A stretch of 64,000 nucleotides of DNA from positions 1 to 64,000 of the forward strand of contig CAZGAH010000001.1 of the NCBI GenBank assembly GCA_964523295.1. The letters are read 5' to 3'. Below are positions 28,284 to 36,603 of this stretch, one piece after another. The notes under the pieces were generated by a model, which was given only the letters and a program-made list of their open reading frames with translations, had not been told where the DNA came from and ran no database searches. Position numbers and translations under genes: made by a program. The stretch is from CAZGAH01 sp964523295. Its GTDB lineage: Bacteria; Desulfobacterota; Desulfovibrionia; Desulfovibrionales; Desulfovibrionaceae. Within the stretch, counting starts at the first letter, position 1. Each line of letters opens with the position of its first letter.

Positions 28284-28305
28284 ACGGGCCAGTGAGCTGG
28301 CCCGT
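28284..28305 (-). terminator. perfect 9-bp hairpin after the deoxyhypusine-synthase-like gene
   Basis: ACGGGCCAG and CTGGCCCGT pair around a TGAG loop, 6 bp beyond the stop codon of the minus-strand gene. No T tract follows. Confidence 0.45.
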
Positions 28306-28310
28306 TATGG

Positions 28311-29282
28311 TCAAAGTCCCAGTACGTACGAAAAGATCAGCGGCGCAACAATGGAGGCGTCGGAATTGATCATGTATTTCGGCGAATCCAGATCGAGCTT
28401 GTACCAGGTGATCTTTTCATTCGGCACGGCGCCGGAGTAGGAGCCGTACGAGGTCACGCTGTCGCCGATCTGGGCGAAATAGGCCCAGAATGGCATGTCC
28501 TCGCGGCCCAGATCCTGAATGATCATCGGCACGGCGCAGATGGGAAAATCACCGGCAATGCCGCCGCCGATCTGGAAAAAACCGACCGGAATCTTCTTTT
28601 CCCCGCGCTCCATGTACCATCTGGCCAGGTATTCCATCTGCTCGGTGCCCGTGCGCAGCACATGATGGGTTTTCAGCCGGCCTTCGATGACCAGGGCCGT
28701 GAACTTGTTACCCATGGTCGAGTCTTCCCAGCCGGGCGTGATGATGGGAATCCCCATCTCCTTTGCCGCCAGCACCCAGGAGTGTTCGCGCGGAATCTTG
28801 AAATGCTGTTCGATGCCGGGTTCATCGAGGATGGCGTAGCAGTATTCCCAGGGAAAATATGCGATGCCCTGTTCTGCGGCTGCCAGCCAGTGCTTGCGAA
28901 GGAGGTCCTCCAGCAGCAGCATGACGGTTTCCGGAATGCAGGTATCAGTCACGCGGTTGAATCCCTGATCGCGCAGCGCCAGCTCATCCTTGGGGGAGAG
29001 GTCCCGATACTCGGGGACAAGCTTGTAGTCATGGTGGTGGAAGAGGTTGAAGAGGTCTTCTTCCAGATTGGCCGCCGTGGAGCTGATCGCGTGAACCTTT
29101 CCTTGACGGATCATCTGCGCGAGCGAGATGCCCAACTCGGCCGTGCTCATGGCCCCGGCCAGCGTCAACAGCATCTGACCACCATCTTCAATGAACTTTT
29201 TCCACCCCTTCGCCGCATCGAGCGTTTCCCGCGCGTTGAAATGCCGGAAATGCATCTCCATAAAACTGCTGACCGTACCCAT
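28311..29282 (-). CDS. deoxyhypusine-synthase-family protein
   Basis: NAD-dependent spermidine-cleaving family. In eukaryotes and archaea it modifies eIF5A; in bacteria, which lack eIF5A, members act in polyamine metabolism or are uncharacterised. The catalytic lysine is kept as K295 in ITWYKLDLD, and GGGIAGDFPICAVP and NSDASIVAPL match the NAD/active-site end. The N-terminal part GGQMLLTLAGAMSTAELG is characteristic. The ATG at 29282 is chosen because a weak GAGG lies upstream and the N-terminus MGTVSSFMEMHFRHFNA fits. The substrate cannot be told from sequence; homospermidine formation is one possibility. Confidence 0.85.
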   Translation of the reverse strand: MGTVSSFMEMHFRHFNARETLDAAKGWKKFIEDGGQMLLTLAGAMSTAELGISLAQMIRQGKVHAISSTAANLEEDLFNLFHHHDYKLVPEYRDLSPKDELALRDQGFNRVTDTCIPETVMLLLEDLLRKHWLAAAEQGIAYFPWEYCYAILDEPGIEQHFKIPREHSWVLAAKEMGIPIITPGWEDSTMGNKFTALVIEGRLKTHHVLRTGTEQMEYLARWYMERGEKKIPVGFFQIGGGIAGDFPICAVPMIIQDLGREDMPFWAYFAQIGDSVTSYGSYSGAVPNEKITWYKLDLDSPKYMINSDASIVAPLIFSYVLGL

Positions 29283-29373
29283 ACTCACGTCTACCTCGGC
29301 TGTATTGAATGTCCTGAAAAACAGTCCGTGCTTCCCGCCACGGTGCCACCCCCTTTTTGTAGTGAGGCGAACG

Positions 29374-29404
29374 AAAAAAATCAACCCTTGCTCCGCTCGG
29401 CAAG
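29374..29404 (-). terminator. weak terminator after the hybrid kinase
   Basis: On the minus strand a 5-bp CTTGC/GCAAG stem (29387-29404) is followed after 6 nt by a seven-T run (A7 at 29374-29380). Short stem. Confidence 0.35.
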
Positions 29405-29467
29405 ACAAAGACCGGATGGAAGCCGACGCTCCCGGCTGGGGCTGGCCTGCGTGGCGTCGATAGTGCG

Positions 29468-32400
29468 TCAGGCGAGTGACTCAACCACTCTGGTTACGTT
29501 GCACCGAACTTTCTCGACCAGGGTGGAGGCCAGAGCGAGGTCCTCGTTGGCTGCGGCGTTTTCCACGGCAAGCGCATCCTTGGCGTAGTCAATCGCCCCG
29601 ACAGTCAACAAATTCCCCTTTATGCTGTGGGCCACCAGGCGCGCTTCCGGTAAATCCTGGTCGAGGATGGCTTTGTCCAGTCTGTCGAGGAGCAGCGGGG
29701 CATCATGGACAAAACAGCGAATGACCTCTTTGAACAATTCCTTGTCGCCATCGAGTTGTTGCAACAGCGACTCGGTATTGACTATCGGCATGTCCGTCGC
29801 TCCCGTACTCTCAGGGGCAGAGGGCGTCGCAGGAATTGTACTTGCTATCCGGTTGAGGATAGTGGCCATTTCCAGGTAGTTGACAGGCTTTGAGATGTAA
29901 TCGTCCATGCCTGCTTCAAGGCAACGTTCCCGGTATCCTGCCAGGGCATGTGCGGTCATGGCGACGATGGGAATGTGACGGGCCTGCTCCCCGGCCTCTC
30001 CCTCGCGGATGCGCTGCGTCGTTTCGAAGCCGCTCATTTCCGGCATTTCCAGATCCATCAAGACGACGTCAAAGGATTTTTCAGAGAGCATCGCCAGCGC
30101 ATGGGCGCCTAACGTCGCAACCTCGGCCGCGTGTCCCATCCGTTTGAGATAGGCCAATCCGACCTTGATATTGAGGGCGTTATCTTCGACCATGAGCACG
30201 TTCATGGGGCGCCTGGTAACGGGCTCGCCGGTCATGCCTGGCAGCTCCGGTTTCAGCTCCGATTCAACTTCTTTTCCCTGATTCAGTACCACGGTAAACG
30301 AGAACGTGGAGCCTTGCCCAGGGGAGGATTCCCCCCGGATTTTTCCGCCCATCATTCCCACGAGTTGTTCACAGATGGTGAGTCCCAGCCCCGTGCCGCC
30401 GTCTTTGCGATTGCGGGATTTATCCACGCGATANNNNNNNNNNTCGTCGGCTTGTTTGAACGGTTCGAACAAAGATTCCATACGCTCAGGGTCCACGCCC
30501 ACGCCAGTATCCTGCACGCGGAAAAGCAGGGCCACGGTATCGTCGTCTCTGATTGTGACCGGGTTATAAGGCCCGACCTCGACCGTGATGCAGATGCAGC
30601 CCTTGGCGGTAAATTTGATGGCATTACCCGCCAGGTTAATGAGGACCTGGCGAAGCCGGGCCGGGTCGCCCCGAAGGTAGCGGGGGACATTGCCGGCAAC
30701 GTTCAGGGTCAACTGTAAACCTTTTGCTTCGGCCTGGCCGGCCAGGGTCTTCACCGTGGCATCAAGCATGAGCCGGAGGTCGAAGTCCATGTTGGCCAGG
30801 GTGAGCTGGTTGGCTTCAATTTTGGCGACATCCAGGATGTCGTTGATCAAGGAAAGGAGACTGTCGGCCGCATCCTTGGAGGATTCCAGAAAGTCGCGCT
30901 GTTCCGGGGTCAGCCCCGTGTGCAGGGCCGAGTCAGTCAAGCCCAGAATGGCGTTCATGGGGGTACGGATTTCGTGGCTCATCTTGGCCAGAAACGCGCT
31001 TTTCGCCCGGTTAGCGGCCTCGGCCTCCTCTTTTGCCGCCTGCAGCTTCTCCATCAGCCTTTTTTGCTCGGTCAAATCGATGACAAATCCGTCGAAGTAC
31101 AGGATGTTCCCGGCGTCGTCCCGAACTGCGCGCACATTGCTCGACGTCCAGCAAATGGCGCCATCTGTGCGTCGGATCAGGGCCTCGTAATTGTAGACTT
31201 CGTTCTGTGTTTCGAAGAGCTTGAGCAGCGCATCACGTTGGCCGGGGTCCACGTAGAGCTGGTCGCCAATCTGTGTTATCTGCCGGATCATATCTTCGGG
31301 TGAAGCGTATCCATACATGGCGGCCATGGCCGCGTTGACCGACAGATACCGGCCCGCCGGTGTCGAACGCATGATGCCCACGGGCGCATTCTCGACCAGA
31401 GTCCTGTAATTTTGTTCACTTTCTTTCAGACGCTCCTCGAACATGATGCGTCGCGTAACGTCTGTGGCGAAACCCTCGATATGGGCGACAGGATCCTGCT
31501 CGTGGGGTATGGCGCGGGCGTTGAGGCTGATCCAGAACCGCGTCCCATCACGCTTGACTGCTTCGGCCTCGAAGCCGGAAACTTCGCCCCGTGACTCGAG
31601 CTGGCGGATGAACTCCATCCGTTTTCGTGAATCTGCGTACAACACGCTGGCGTTTTCCACCTCGGCAAGAAGCGCTTGAGGCGAGTCGTAGCCGAACATG
31701 GCCGCCAGGGCGGGATTGGCCATGACAAAGGCCCCCGAGAACGTGCTGCGAAAGATGCCTTCGGCTGCGTGGTCGAAGATACCGCGGTAATCCGCTTCCG
31801 CCAGACGTAACTTCTCGGTCCGGGCCTCCAGGGCGTCGGCCATAGTGTCGAAAGCCGCGGCTAATTGCCCCAGTTCTCCTTTGCTCTTTGCCATGCCGAT
31901 GCGAAAGCTCAAATCTCCTGAGGCCAATCTGTTCGTGGCCTCGAGGAGGCCGTTCACATGGCGCAAGATGAAGATGTTGCCAAACAGAAAAATTCCCAGG
32001 AAGCCCAGTACGCCTGCGGTCGCGAAAACCAACAGACTGCGTTTCAAAAGGAGCGTTGCCTCAGCAAACGCCTCGCGGGTCGGGATGCCGACACGCACGT
32101 AACATTCTTTCCCGGGCTTTACCATGATGGGCGAAAAGGCATAGAGCCGATTCTCGCCGTCGATGCCCTCGGCCTCCACCGTGCTCACTCCTTGCGAGAG
32201 GAGGGCCTGAAGGATGGGCTGGCTGCCAGGAAAGGCTCTGGCTATCCAGTCTCCCTCGGCAGGGGAGCGGGCCAGAATATGGCCTGTCCGATTGACTACG
32301 GTAATCGTAATACCCGGACGATTCGGGATTTCTCTGGTCAGGGAAACGATTCGGTTGAGGTCGAGGCTGGCACTGAGCACGCCCTGGATCGCTCCCTCCG

Positions 32401-32878
32401 CATCGGTCAGCGGATGTGCCAGAACGATCGTGGCCTTGGCGTAGAGCCGGTCAATCAACGCGGCGTTGAGAGTGAAATCAGATAAAACCATTACCTCCGC
32501 GTCCCATTCCTGCCCGGCGACGTACCGTTCTTCTGCCAGGGGAAGAGCGGAGCCAAGGAGTGTGCCGCTCGCGTCAATGACGACGATATTTGTGAAGATG
32601 GGATTATCCTTGAGCAGCTTCACGAGAGTGGTCGCACACTCCTCGCGGCCTTCCGGCATTGCCGTGGTGCTCAACAGCCGTTTTCCAGCGAGAATCTGGT
32701 CGCTGATGTTATGGGCCGTAAATTGGGCGAGACGTCGGGCATTCTCAAATGTTTCCAGTCGGGCGTATTTTTTTCCATGATTATAAATATATAATGATAA
32801 AATAATTGATGGAATAATTGCCATAAAGACAATTACTAGCAAACGAGTTCTTAGGCTATATATAATTGTTTTCTTCAC
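29468..32878 (-). CDS. membrane-bound hybrid histidine kinase (Cache-HAMP-PAS-PAS-HK-REC-HPt)
   Basis: About 1136 residues. TM1 near the N-terminus (LLVIVFMAIIPSIILSLYI), a periplasmic Cache-type sensor of about 280 residues, TM2 (LLVFATAGVLGFLGIFLFG), HAMP, two PAS domains, HisKA with H635 in FLAKMSHEIRTPMNAIL, and an HATPase with GGTGLGLTICEQLVG. Then a receiver with phospho-Asp in DVVLMDLEMPEMSG and a C-terminal HPt (LVAHSIKGNLLTVGA). The chain gives a full internal phosphorelay. The start is GTG at 32878 with GGAGAAGG upstream. Interrupted by the gap at 30434, where the kinase motif seems duplicated. No output regulator is adjacent. Confidence 0.9.
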   Translation of the reverse strand: MKKTIIYSLRTRLLVIVFMAIIPSIILSLYIYNHGKKYARLETFENARRLAQFTAHNISDQILAGKRLLSTTAMPEGREECATTLVKLLKDNPIFTNIVVIDASGTLLGSALPLAEERYVAGQEWDAEVMVLSDFTLNAALIDRLYAKATIVLAHPLTDAEGAIQGVLSASLDLNRIVSLTREIPNRPGITITVVNRTGHILARSPAEGDWIARAFPGSQPILQALLSQGVSTVEAEGIDGENRLYAFSPIMVKPGKECYVRVGIPTREAFAEATLLLKRSLLVFATAGVLGFLGIFLFGNIFILRHVNGLLEATNRLASGDLSFRIGMAKSKGELGQLAAAFDTMADALEARTEKLRLAEADYRGIFDHAAEGIFRSTFSGAFVMANPALAAMFGYDSPQALLAEVENASVLYADSRKRMEFIRQLESRGEVSGFEAEAVKRDGTRFWISLNARAIPHEQDPVAHIEGFATDVTRRIMFEERLKESEQNYRTLVENAPVGIMRSTPAGRYLSVNAAMAAMYGYASPEDMIRQITQIGDQLYVDPGQRDALLKLFETQNEVYNYEALIRRTDGAICWTSSNVRAVRDDAGNILYFDGFVIDLTEQKRLMEKLQAAKEEAEAANRAKSAFLAKMSHEIRTPMNAILGLTDSALHTGLTPEQRDFLESSKDAADSLLSLINDILDVAKIEANQLTLANMDFDLRLMLDATVKTLAGQAEAKGLQLTLNVAGNVPRYLRGDPARLRQVLINLAGNAIKFTAKGCICITVEVGPYNPVTIRDDDTVALLFRVQDTGVGVDPERMESLFEPFKQADXXXXYRVDKSRNRKDGGTGLGLTICEQLVGMMGGKIRGESSPGQGSTFSFTVVLNQGKEVESELKPELPGMTGEPVTRRPMNVLMVEDNALNIKVGLAYLKRMGHAAEVATLGAHALAMLSEKSFDVVLMDLEMPEMSGFETTQRIREGEAGEQARHIPIVAMTAHALAGYRERCLEAGMDDYISKPVNYLEMATILNRIASTIPATPSAPESTGATDMPIVNTESLLQQLDGDKELFKEVIRCFVHDAPLLLDRLDKAILDQDLPEARLVAHSIKGNLLTVGAIDYAKDALAVENAAANEDLALASTLVEKVRCNVTRVVESLA
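30434..30443. other. assembly gap (10 N) inside the hybrid kinase
   Basis: Lies in the conserved ATPase segment between FKQAD and ...RVDKS..RKDGGTGLGL. Both flanks align to the same conserved stretch, suggesting overlapping contig ends. Confidence 0.9.
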
Positions 32879-32914
32879 TGGCCCTTCTCCACAAGAAAAT
32901 TTAGGATGAGCTAT

Positions 32915-32943
32915 CTTATAGGGAGTAACGACGGGAAAGGCAA
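32915..32943 (-). promoter_or_regulatory. sigma-70 promoter for the hybrid kinase
   Basis: On the minus strand TTGCCT (plus 32938-32943), 17-bp spacer, TATAAG (plus 32915-32920), 4/6 and 5/6 matches. It lies about 37 bp before the GTG start. Confidence 0.6.
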
Positions 32944-33250
32944 GGATTAACCTGGCTCTCCGTAAAGGCCGGTTGCGAGAAGTGCGGAAAGAGCAGGCGC
33001 TGGAATTGGTCTGGAGCTGGTGATAGGGCTTCAAACGGGTGAGCCCGGCAAGCAGACGCTACAGGTATAGAGCATGAATTCACGACCAGCGGATGAATCC
33101 GCTTCCGTGTATGTCATGCTGGCCCGACATGGATGCCTGTGTTGTCCGACTGGTTCTCGCTCCTCGTGCCAGCTTCATCTCGCGACACTGCCCCGGAACG
33201 AGGTAACCGCTTCTGTTCTCTTCAATACTGGCTGCCACCATACGCTTCCG
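32944..33250. other. 307-bp region between the hybrid kinase and feoB
   Basis: Only the upstream side of the kinase promoter and the 3' side of feoB. A very small AGCGGAT inverted repeat near 33090 is the only structure seen; no gene or terminator with a T tract was found. Confidence 0.5.
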
Positions 33251-35470
33251 TCACAGCAGCGCCCCGCCTTGATATGCCAGCACCGCCAGGCCATAGGCGA
33301 GCAGGGTGTTGAAGGCGACGCTGAAGGCGGCCCAGCCCCAGGAGCCGGATTCCTGGCGGATGGCGACGACCGTGGCCAGGCAGGGGGCGTAGAGCAGGAT
33401 GAAGATCATCAGGGCGATGCCGCGGCGGGGCGTCCAGTCCGGATCCTTGCGCAGGCGCTCCGCGAGTCCCTCGCTGGCCTCGTTGTCACCGCTCATCGCG
33501 TAGGCTGTGGCCAGCGTGGCGATGATCACTTCCTTGGCAGAAAAGCCGCCGATCAGGGCGATGTTCGTTCTCCAGTCGAAGCCGGCGAGCCGGGACAGCG
33601 GGGACAGCCAGGTCCCGAGGCGCCCGGCAACAGACCCGCGCAAGGTCTCCTCGGCATAGGCGCCTTCCAACGAGCGCAGTTGCACGGCCGGGGCTTCCGA
33701 TGCCGCCGGCGTGTCCTGCCCGGGGGGCGAGGCCGGGCTGCCTGCTTCGTTCGTCGTCGGGGCCGTCTGCGTCTGTTCCAGTGCGCTGCGCTGCGCCTCG
33801 AAGGCCGCCTGGCGCTCAGGCGTGGGGCCGGGGAAGGTCATCGCGGCCCAGACTACGATCGATATGGCCAGAATCATGGTTCCGGCTTTTTTCATGTATT
33901 GCCAGATGCGCTCACAGGAATGGATGAGCAGACCGCGTACCGTGGGAAAACGGTAGGGGGGCAGCTCCATGACAAAGGGGGTAGCCGGCCCGCGGATCAC
34001 CGTCGAGCGTAGCACCCAGGCCACCAGCAGTGCGATCGCCCAGCCAAAGAGCGTGATGAGGAATAGCGCCAGGGCCTCCTGGCCCGGGAACAGCACGCCG
34101 CTCAGCAGAATGAACACCGGCAGCTTGGCGCCGCAGTTCATGAACGGCACGGTCAGCAGCGTGGCCAGCTTTTCCCGCGGACTGCGCAACGTACGCGCCG
34201 CCAGCACGCCCGGTACGGCGCACCCGCCGCCGAGTCCCCCGCCCACGATGAAGGGCATCACCGACGCCCCGTGCAGGCCGAAGATGCGGAACACGCGGTC
34301 CAGCATATAGGCGACGCGGGCCATGTAGCCCGAGTCCTCGAGAAAGGCGATGAGCAGAAAGATGATCATGATCAGCGGCACGAAACTCATGACCCCGCCC
34401 ACGCCGGCGATCACGCCCGAGGCCAGCATCGAGCGCAACATCCCCTCCGGAAGCGTGCTGTTTACCATATCCTCCAGCCACTCGAAGGCGGCAGCCGTCC
34501 ATTGCATCGGCGCATCGCCCAGGGTGAAGGTGATCTGGTATACGAGAAAGAGCACGGCCAGCATGGCCAGCGGGCCGAAGATGCGATGGGTCAGAAAGTT
34601 GTCCAGACGGTCCGAAAAATCGATGCGCTCCTGCAGCGGCTCCCGACGCAGCACCCCCTGTTTGAGCATTGAGGCAATGAATCCGTAGCGGTAGTCGGCA
34701 ATGACCGCCTCGGGCCAGGTGTCGAGCGTCGCCTGGCAATGCGTCGCCACGCGCGCGGCGATATCTTCCAGCGTGCGGGATAACGGACCGGCCTTGCGAC
34801 CGCGTGCGCGGACTTCTTCGTCGCCTTCCAGATACTTGAGCGCAGTCCAGCGCGGGGCATAGCGATCCGTGAGAAACTGCTCCTGCTCGATCAGGCGTTC
34901 CATATCCTGCAGCGCCGGATCCAGATCCGGGCCGTACGACAGGATCAGCGGACTCCAGGGTCGGCCCGCGCGTTCCGTGGCCTCGCTGGCCGCCGCGCGC
35001 AAGGTTTCCGCAACGCCCGCTCCGCTGCGGGCCACGGTTTCCACCACGGGCGTGCCGAGCAGGCAGCTCAGCATCTGGCTGTCAATACGCAGCCCCCGTT
35101 TCTTTGCCTCGTCCATCATGTTCAGCGCCAGAACCAGCGGAGCGCCCAACTCGAGGAATTGCACCGTCAGAAACAGGTTTCGCTCCAGGGCCCCGGCGTT
35201 GACCACGTCCACGATCACGCCGGGACGCTCCTCGACGACATAATTGCGGGCAACGAGTTCTTCCTGGGAGTACGCGGTCAAGGAGTAGGTGCCGGGCAGA
35301 TCGACGACGTGGAAGTCGGTTCCCTCCAGGCTGGCGTAGCCCTCCTTTTTTTCCACCGTGATTCCGGGATAATTGCCTACGTGCTGCCTGGCGCCGGTGA
35401 TGGCGTTGAACAGGGTGGTCTTGCCGGCATTGGGGTTGCCGGCCAGGGCGACGACGACGGCCTGGCTCAT
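33251..35470 (-). CDS. feoB: ferrous iron transporter B
   Basis: 739-residue Fe(II) permease. The N-terminal GTPase has G1 GNPNAGKTTLFNA, G3 DLPGTYSL, and G4 ALNMMDEA in place of the usual NxxD spacing (N-MMD). A GDI-like helical spacer follows. Membrane segments begin near residue 280, with the two Gate motifs GGGCAVPG and FMNCGAKLPVF carrying conserved Cys. A Pro/Ala-rich cytoplasmic loop and a C-terminal helix pair follow. The start overlaps the feoA stop by 4 bp (ATGA). Last gene of the operon driven by the Fur-controlled promoter at 36362. Confidence 0.96.
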   Translation of the reverse strand: MSQAVVVALAGNPNAGKTTLFNAITGARQHVGNYPGITVEKKEGYASLEGTDFHVVDLPGTYSLTAYSQEELVARNYVVEERPGVIVDVVNAGALERNLFLTVQFLELGAPLVLALNMMDEAKKRGLRIDSQMLSCLLGTPVVETVARSGAGVAETLRAAASEATERAGRPWSPLILSYGPDLDPALQDMERLIEQEQFLTDRYAPRWTALKYLEGDEEVRARGRKAGPLSRTLEDIAARVATHCQATLDTWPEAVIADYRYGFIASMLKQGVLRREPLQERIDFSDRLDNFLTHRIFGPLAMLAVLFLVYQITFTLGDAPMQWTAAAFEWLEDMVNSTLPEGMLRSMLASGVIAGVGGVMSFVPLIMIIFLLIAFLEDSGYMARVAYMLDRVFRIFGLHGASVMPFIVGGGLGGGCAVPGVLAARTLRSPREKLATLLTVPFMNCGAKLPVFILLSGVLFPGQEALALFLITLFGWAIALLVAWVLRSTVIRGPATPFVMELPPYRFPTVRGLLIHSCERIWQYMKKAGTMILAISIVVWAAMTFPGPTPERQAAFEAQRSALEQTQTAPTTNEAGSPASPPGQDTPAASEAPAVQLRSLEGAYAEETLRGSVAGRLGTWLSPLSRLAGFDWRTNIALIGGFSAKEVIIATLATAYAMSGDNEASEGLAERLRKDPDWTPRRGIALMIFILLYAPCLATVVAIRQESGSWGWAAFSVAFNTLLAYGLAVLAYQGGALL

Positions 35471-35736
35471 GTGCGCTCCGTTGCGCCGGCGTCCTCGTCG
35501 TCCATGGGAGTCACGGTGACGAAGTCAGCCTCGTTGTTGCGCAGGGTCAGGGTGAAGTCCTTGATGCGCAGGGCAACCGGATCTTTCAGCGGCGCGCGTC
35601 CCACGACCTGCACCTCGCTACCGGGTACCAGGCCCATGTCGCGCATACGTCTGCCTGTCTCTCCGCCGACGGTGACGCTGACGATACGCGCCCGTTGCCC
35701 TACGCGCAGTTGCCGGAGTCCTGTTACGACGCCCAT
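35467..35736 (-). CDS. feoA: FeoA domain protein
   Basis: 89-residue SH3-like cytoplasmic partner of FeoB. Family features are LRQLRVGQRARIVSV, RRMRDMGLVPGSEVQVVGRAPLKDPVALRI. GGGAAGGAA precedes the ATG. Its stop overlaps the FeoB start, ensuring coupled production. Confidence 0.93.
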   Translation of the reverse strand: MGVVTGLRQLRVGQRARIVSVTVGGETGRRMRDMGLVPGSEVQVVGRAPLKDPVALRIKDFTLTLRNNEADFVTVTPMDDEDAGATERT

Positions 35737-35827
35737 AGCTTTTTCCTTCCCTCTTTGTCAGGGATACGGTCTGTATCGGTCGGATAGTCCGTATCGGCCG
35801 GATGGTCGGATTGGATCGACGACCGGG

Positions 35828-36043
35828 TCATTTCTGGCGGATCGCCGGGGATATTCCGTGCTTGGAGCCCGCGTTGCAGCCGCATCCGGACGCCTGGCAG
35901 GCGGTGTTCGCGGTCGGGTCGGCAGGACGACACGCACCGGCGCACCCGGCGCATCCGCGCGATGTGTCGGATTTCATAAGGCGTCGCAGCAGATAGCCCA
36001 GAGCTATCGCGACGATGACGACGACGGCAAGCAGGTCAATCAT
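35828..36043 (-). CDS. FeoB-associated Cys-rich membrane protein
   Basis: 71 residues. One N-terminal membrane helix (LLAVVVIVAIALGYLLRRL) is followed by a Cys-rich tail with CAGCAGAC and CQASGCGCN, eight or so cysteines in all. This small type recurs beside feoB genes and is thought to aid iron transport, by analogy; here nothing more than the context and cysteines supports that. AGGA lies upstream of the ATG. Two 18-bp near-identical DNA repeats (35773-35790, 35791-35808) lie just after its stop. Confidence 0.8.
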   Translation of the reverse strand: MIDLLAVVVIVAIALGYLLRRLMKSDTSRGCAGCAGACRPADPTANTACQASGCGCNAGSKHGISPAIRQK

Positions 36044-36104
36044 GTTCGTGTCCTTGTCCTGCGCGGCAACGGGTTCTCATCCTGGAACCCGGTTCGGAAG
36101 GGCT

Positions 36105-36341
36105 TCAGGTCTGGCTGGGGCAGCCCATGACCGCGCTCGCCAGCCGCTGGTCAAGAACTACCCATGCGCCGCGTACGAGCACACGGCATCCGCTGCCGGA
36201 GCGACATCCGACAACGACCGTGGTTCCTGGCGTCAACCCCAGAGCACATAAACGGCCTCTGGCGTTCGGACAGGAGCACAGCTTGCGAATGAGCACGCGG
36301 CTGCCGTCCGGAAAGGCGTGTAAAGGCTGACACCGTCCCAT
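36105..36341 (-). CDS. second FeoA-type protein, Cys-rich
   Basis: 78 residues with the FeoA pattern RGRLCALGLTPGTTVVVG, preceded by LCSCPNA, and later GCRSGSGCRVLV. Six or so cysteines make it unlike the other FeoA of this operon. The ATG at 36341 is preferred to one 33 bp upstream because GGGAGGAA sits just before it. First gene after the Fur box, so iron-repressed expression is likely. The cysteines could bind Fe or Zn, but that is a guess. Confidence 0.8.
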   Translation of the reverse strand: MGRCQPLHAFPDGSRVLIRKLCSCPNARGRLCALGLTPGTTVVVGCRSGSGCRVLVRGAWVVLDQRLASAVMGCPSQT

Positions 36342-36361
36342 GGTTCCTCCCTTTCCGGTAG

Positions 36362-36390
36362 ACAATAGTGACATTGAGAATCAATGTCAA
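36362..36390 (-). promoter_or_regulatory. sigma-70 promoter of the feo operon
   Basis: On the minus strand a perfect TTGACA (plus 36385-36390), a 17-bp spacer, and TATTGT (plus 36362-36367). The Fur box fills the spacer and -35 region. Confidence 0.75.
36369..36389. promoter_or_regulatory. Fur box overlapping the feo promoter
   Basis: A perfect 9-bp inverted repeat, arms TGACATTGA and TCAATGTCA around GAA. The inner part matches the 7-1-7 Fur pattern TGANAATNATTNTCA at all but one defined position. Binding by Fe-Fur would block the promoter it overlaps. Confidence 0.75.
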
Positions 36391-36486
36391 GACTGTGTCT
36401 GCATATTTGCTCCATGTTCATCCCGGGGACAACCGGGGCCAAGGGATCCGCGCAGGCCGGGCGTTTTCCAGGCTGGTCCATAATTC

Positions 36487-36515
36487 TTGCCAATCCCGCA
36501 GTGCTGGACTATACT
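36487..36515 (+). promoter_or_regulatory. sigma-70 promoter of rfbB-rfbD
   Basis: TTGCCA (36487-36492), a 17-bp spacer, TATACT (36510-36515), 5/6 and 5/6 matches. It lies about 90 bp before the rfbB ATG. Confidence 0.65.
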
Positions 36516-36603
36516 TTCCCGGTTCTGTCTTTCAGGGGGCGAGACTGGCGCGTTGCGCTTTGTCCCGTGCATCTCGTTACTTATTACCTGACAAGGATGG
36601 GCC

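Noticed and set aside
35724..35954. Possible small gene overlapping the Cys-rich membrane protein
   Set aside because: Arises from the two 18-bp repeats in another frame; no ribosome site and no similarity to known proteins.
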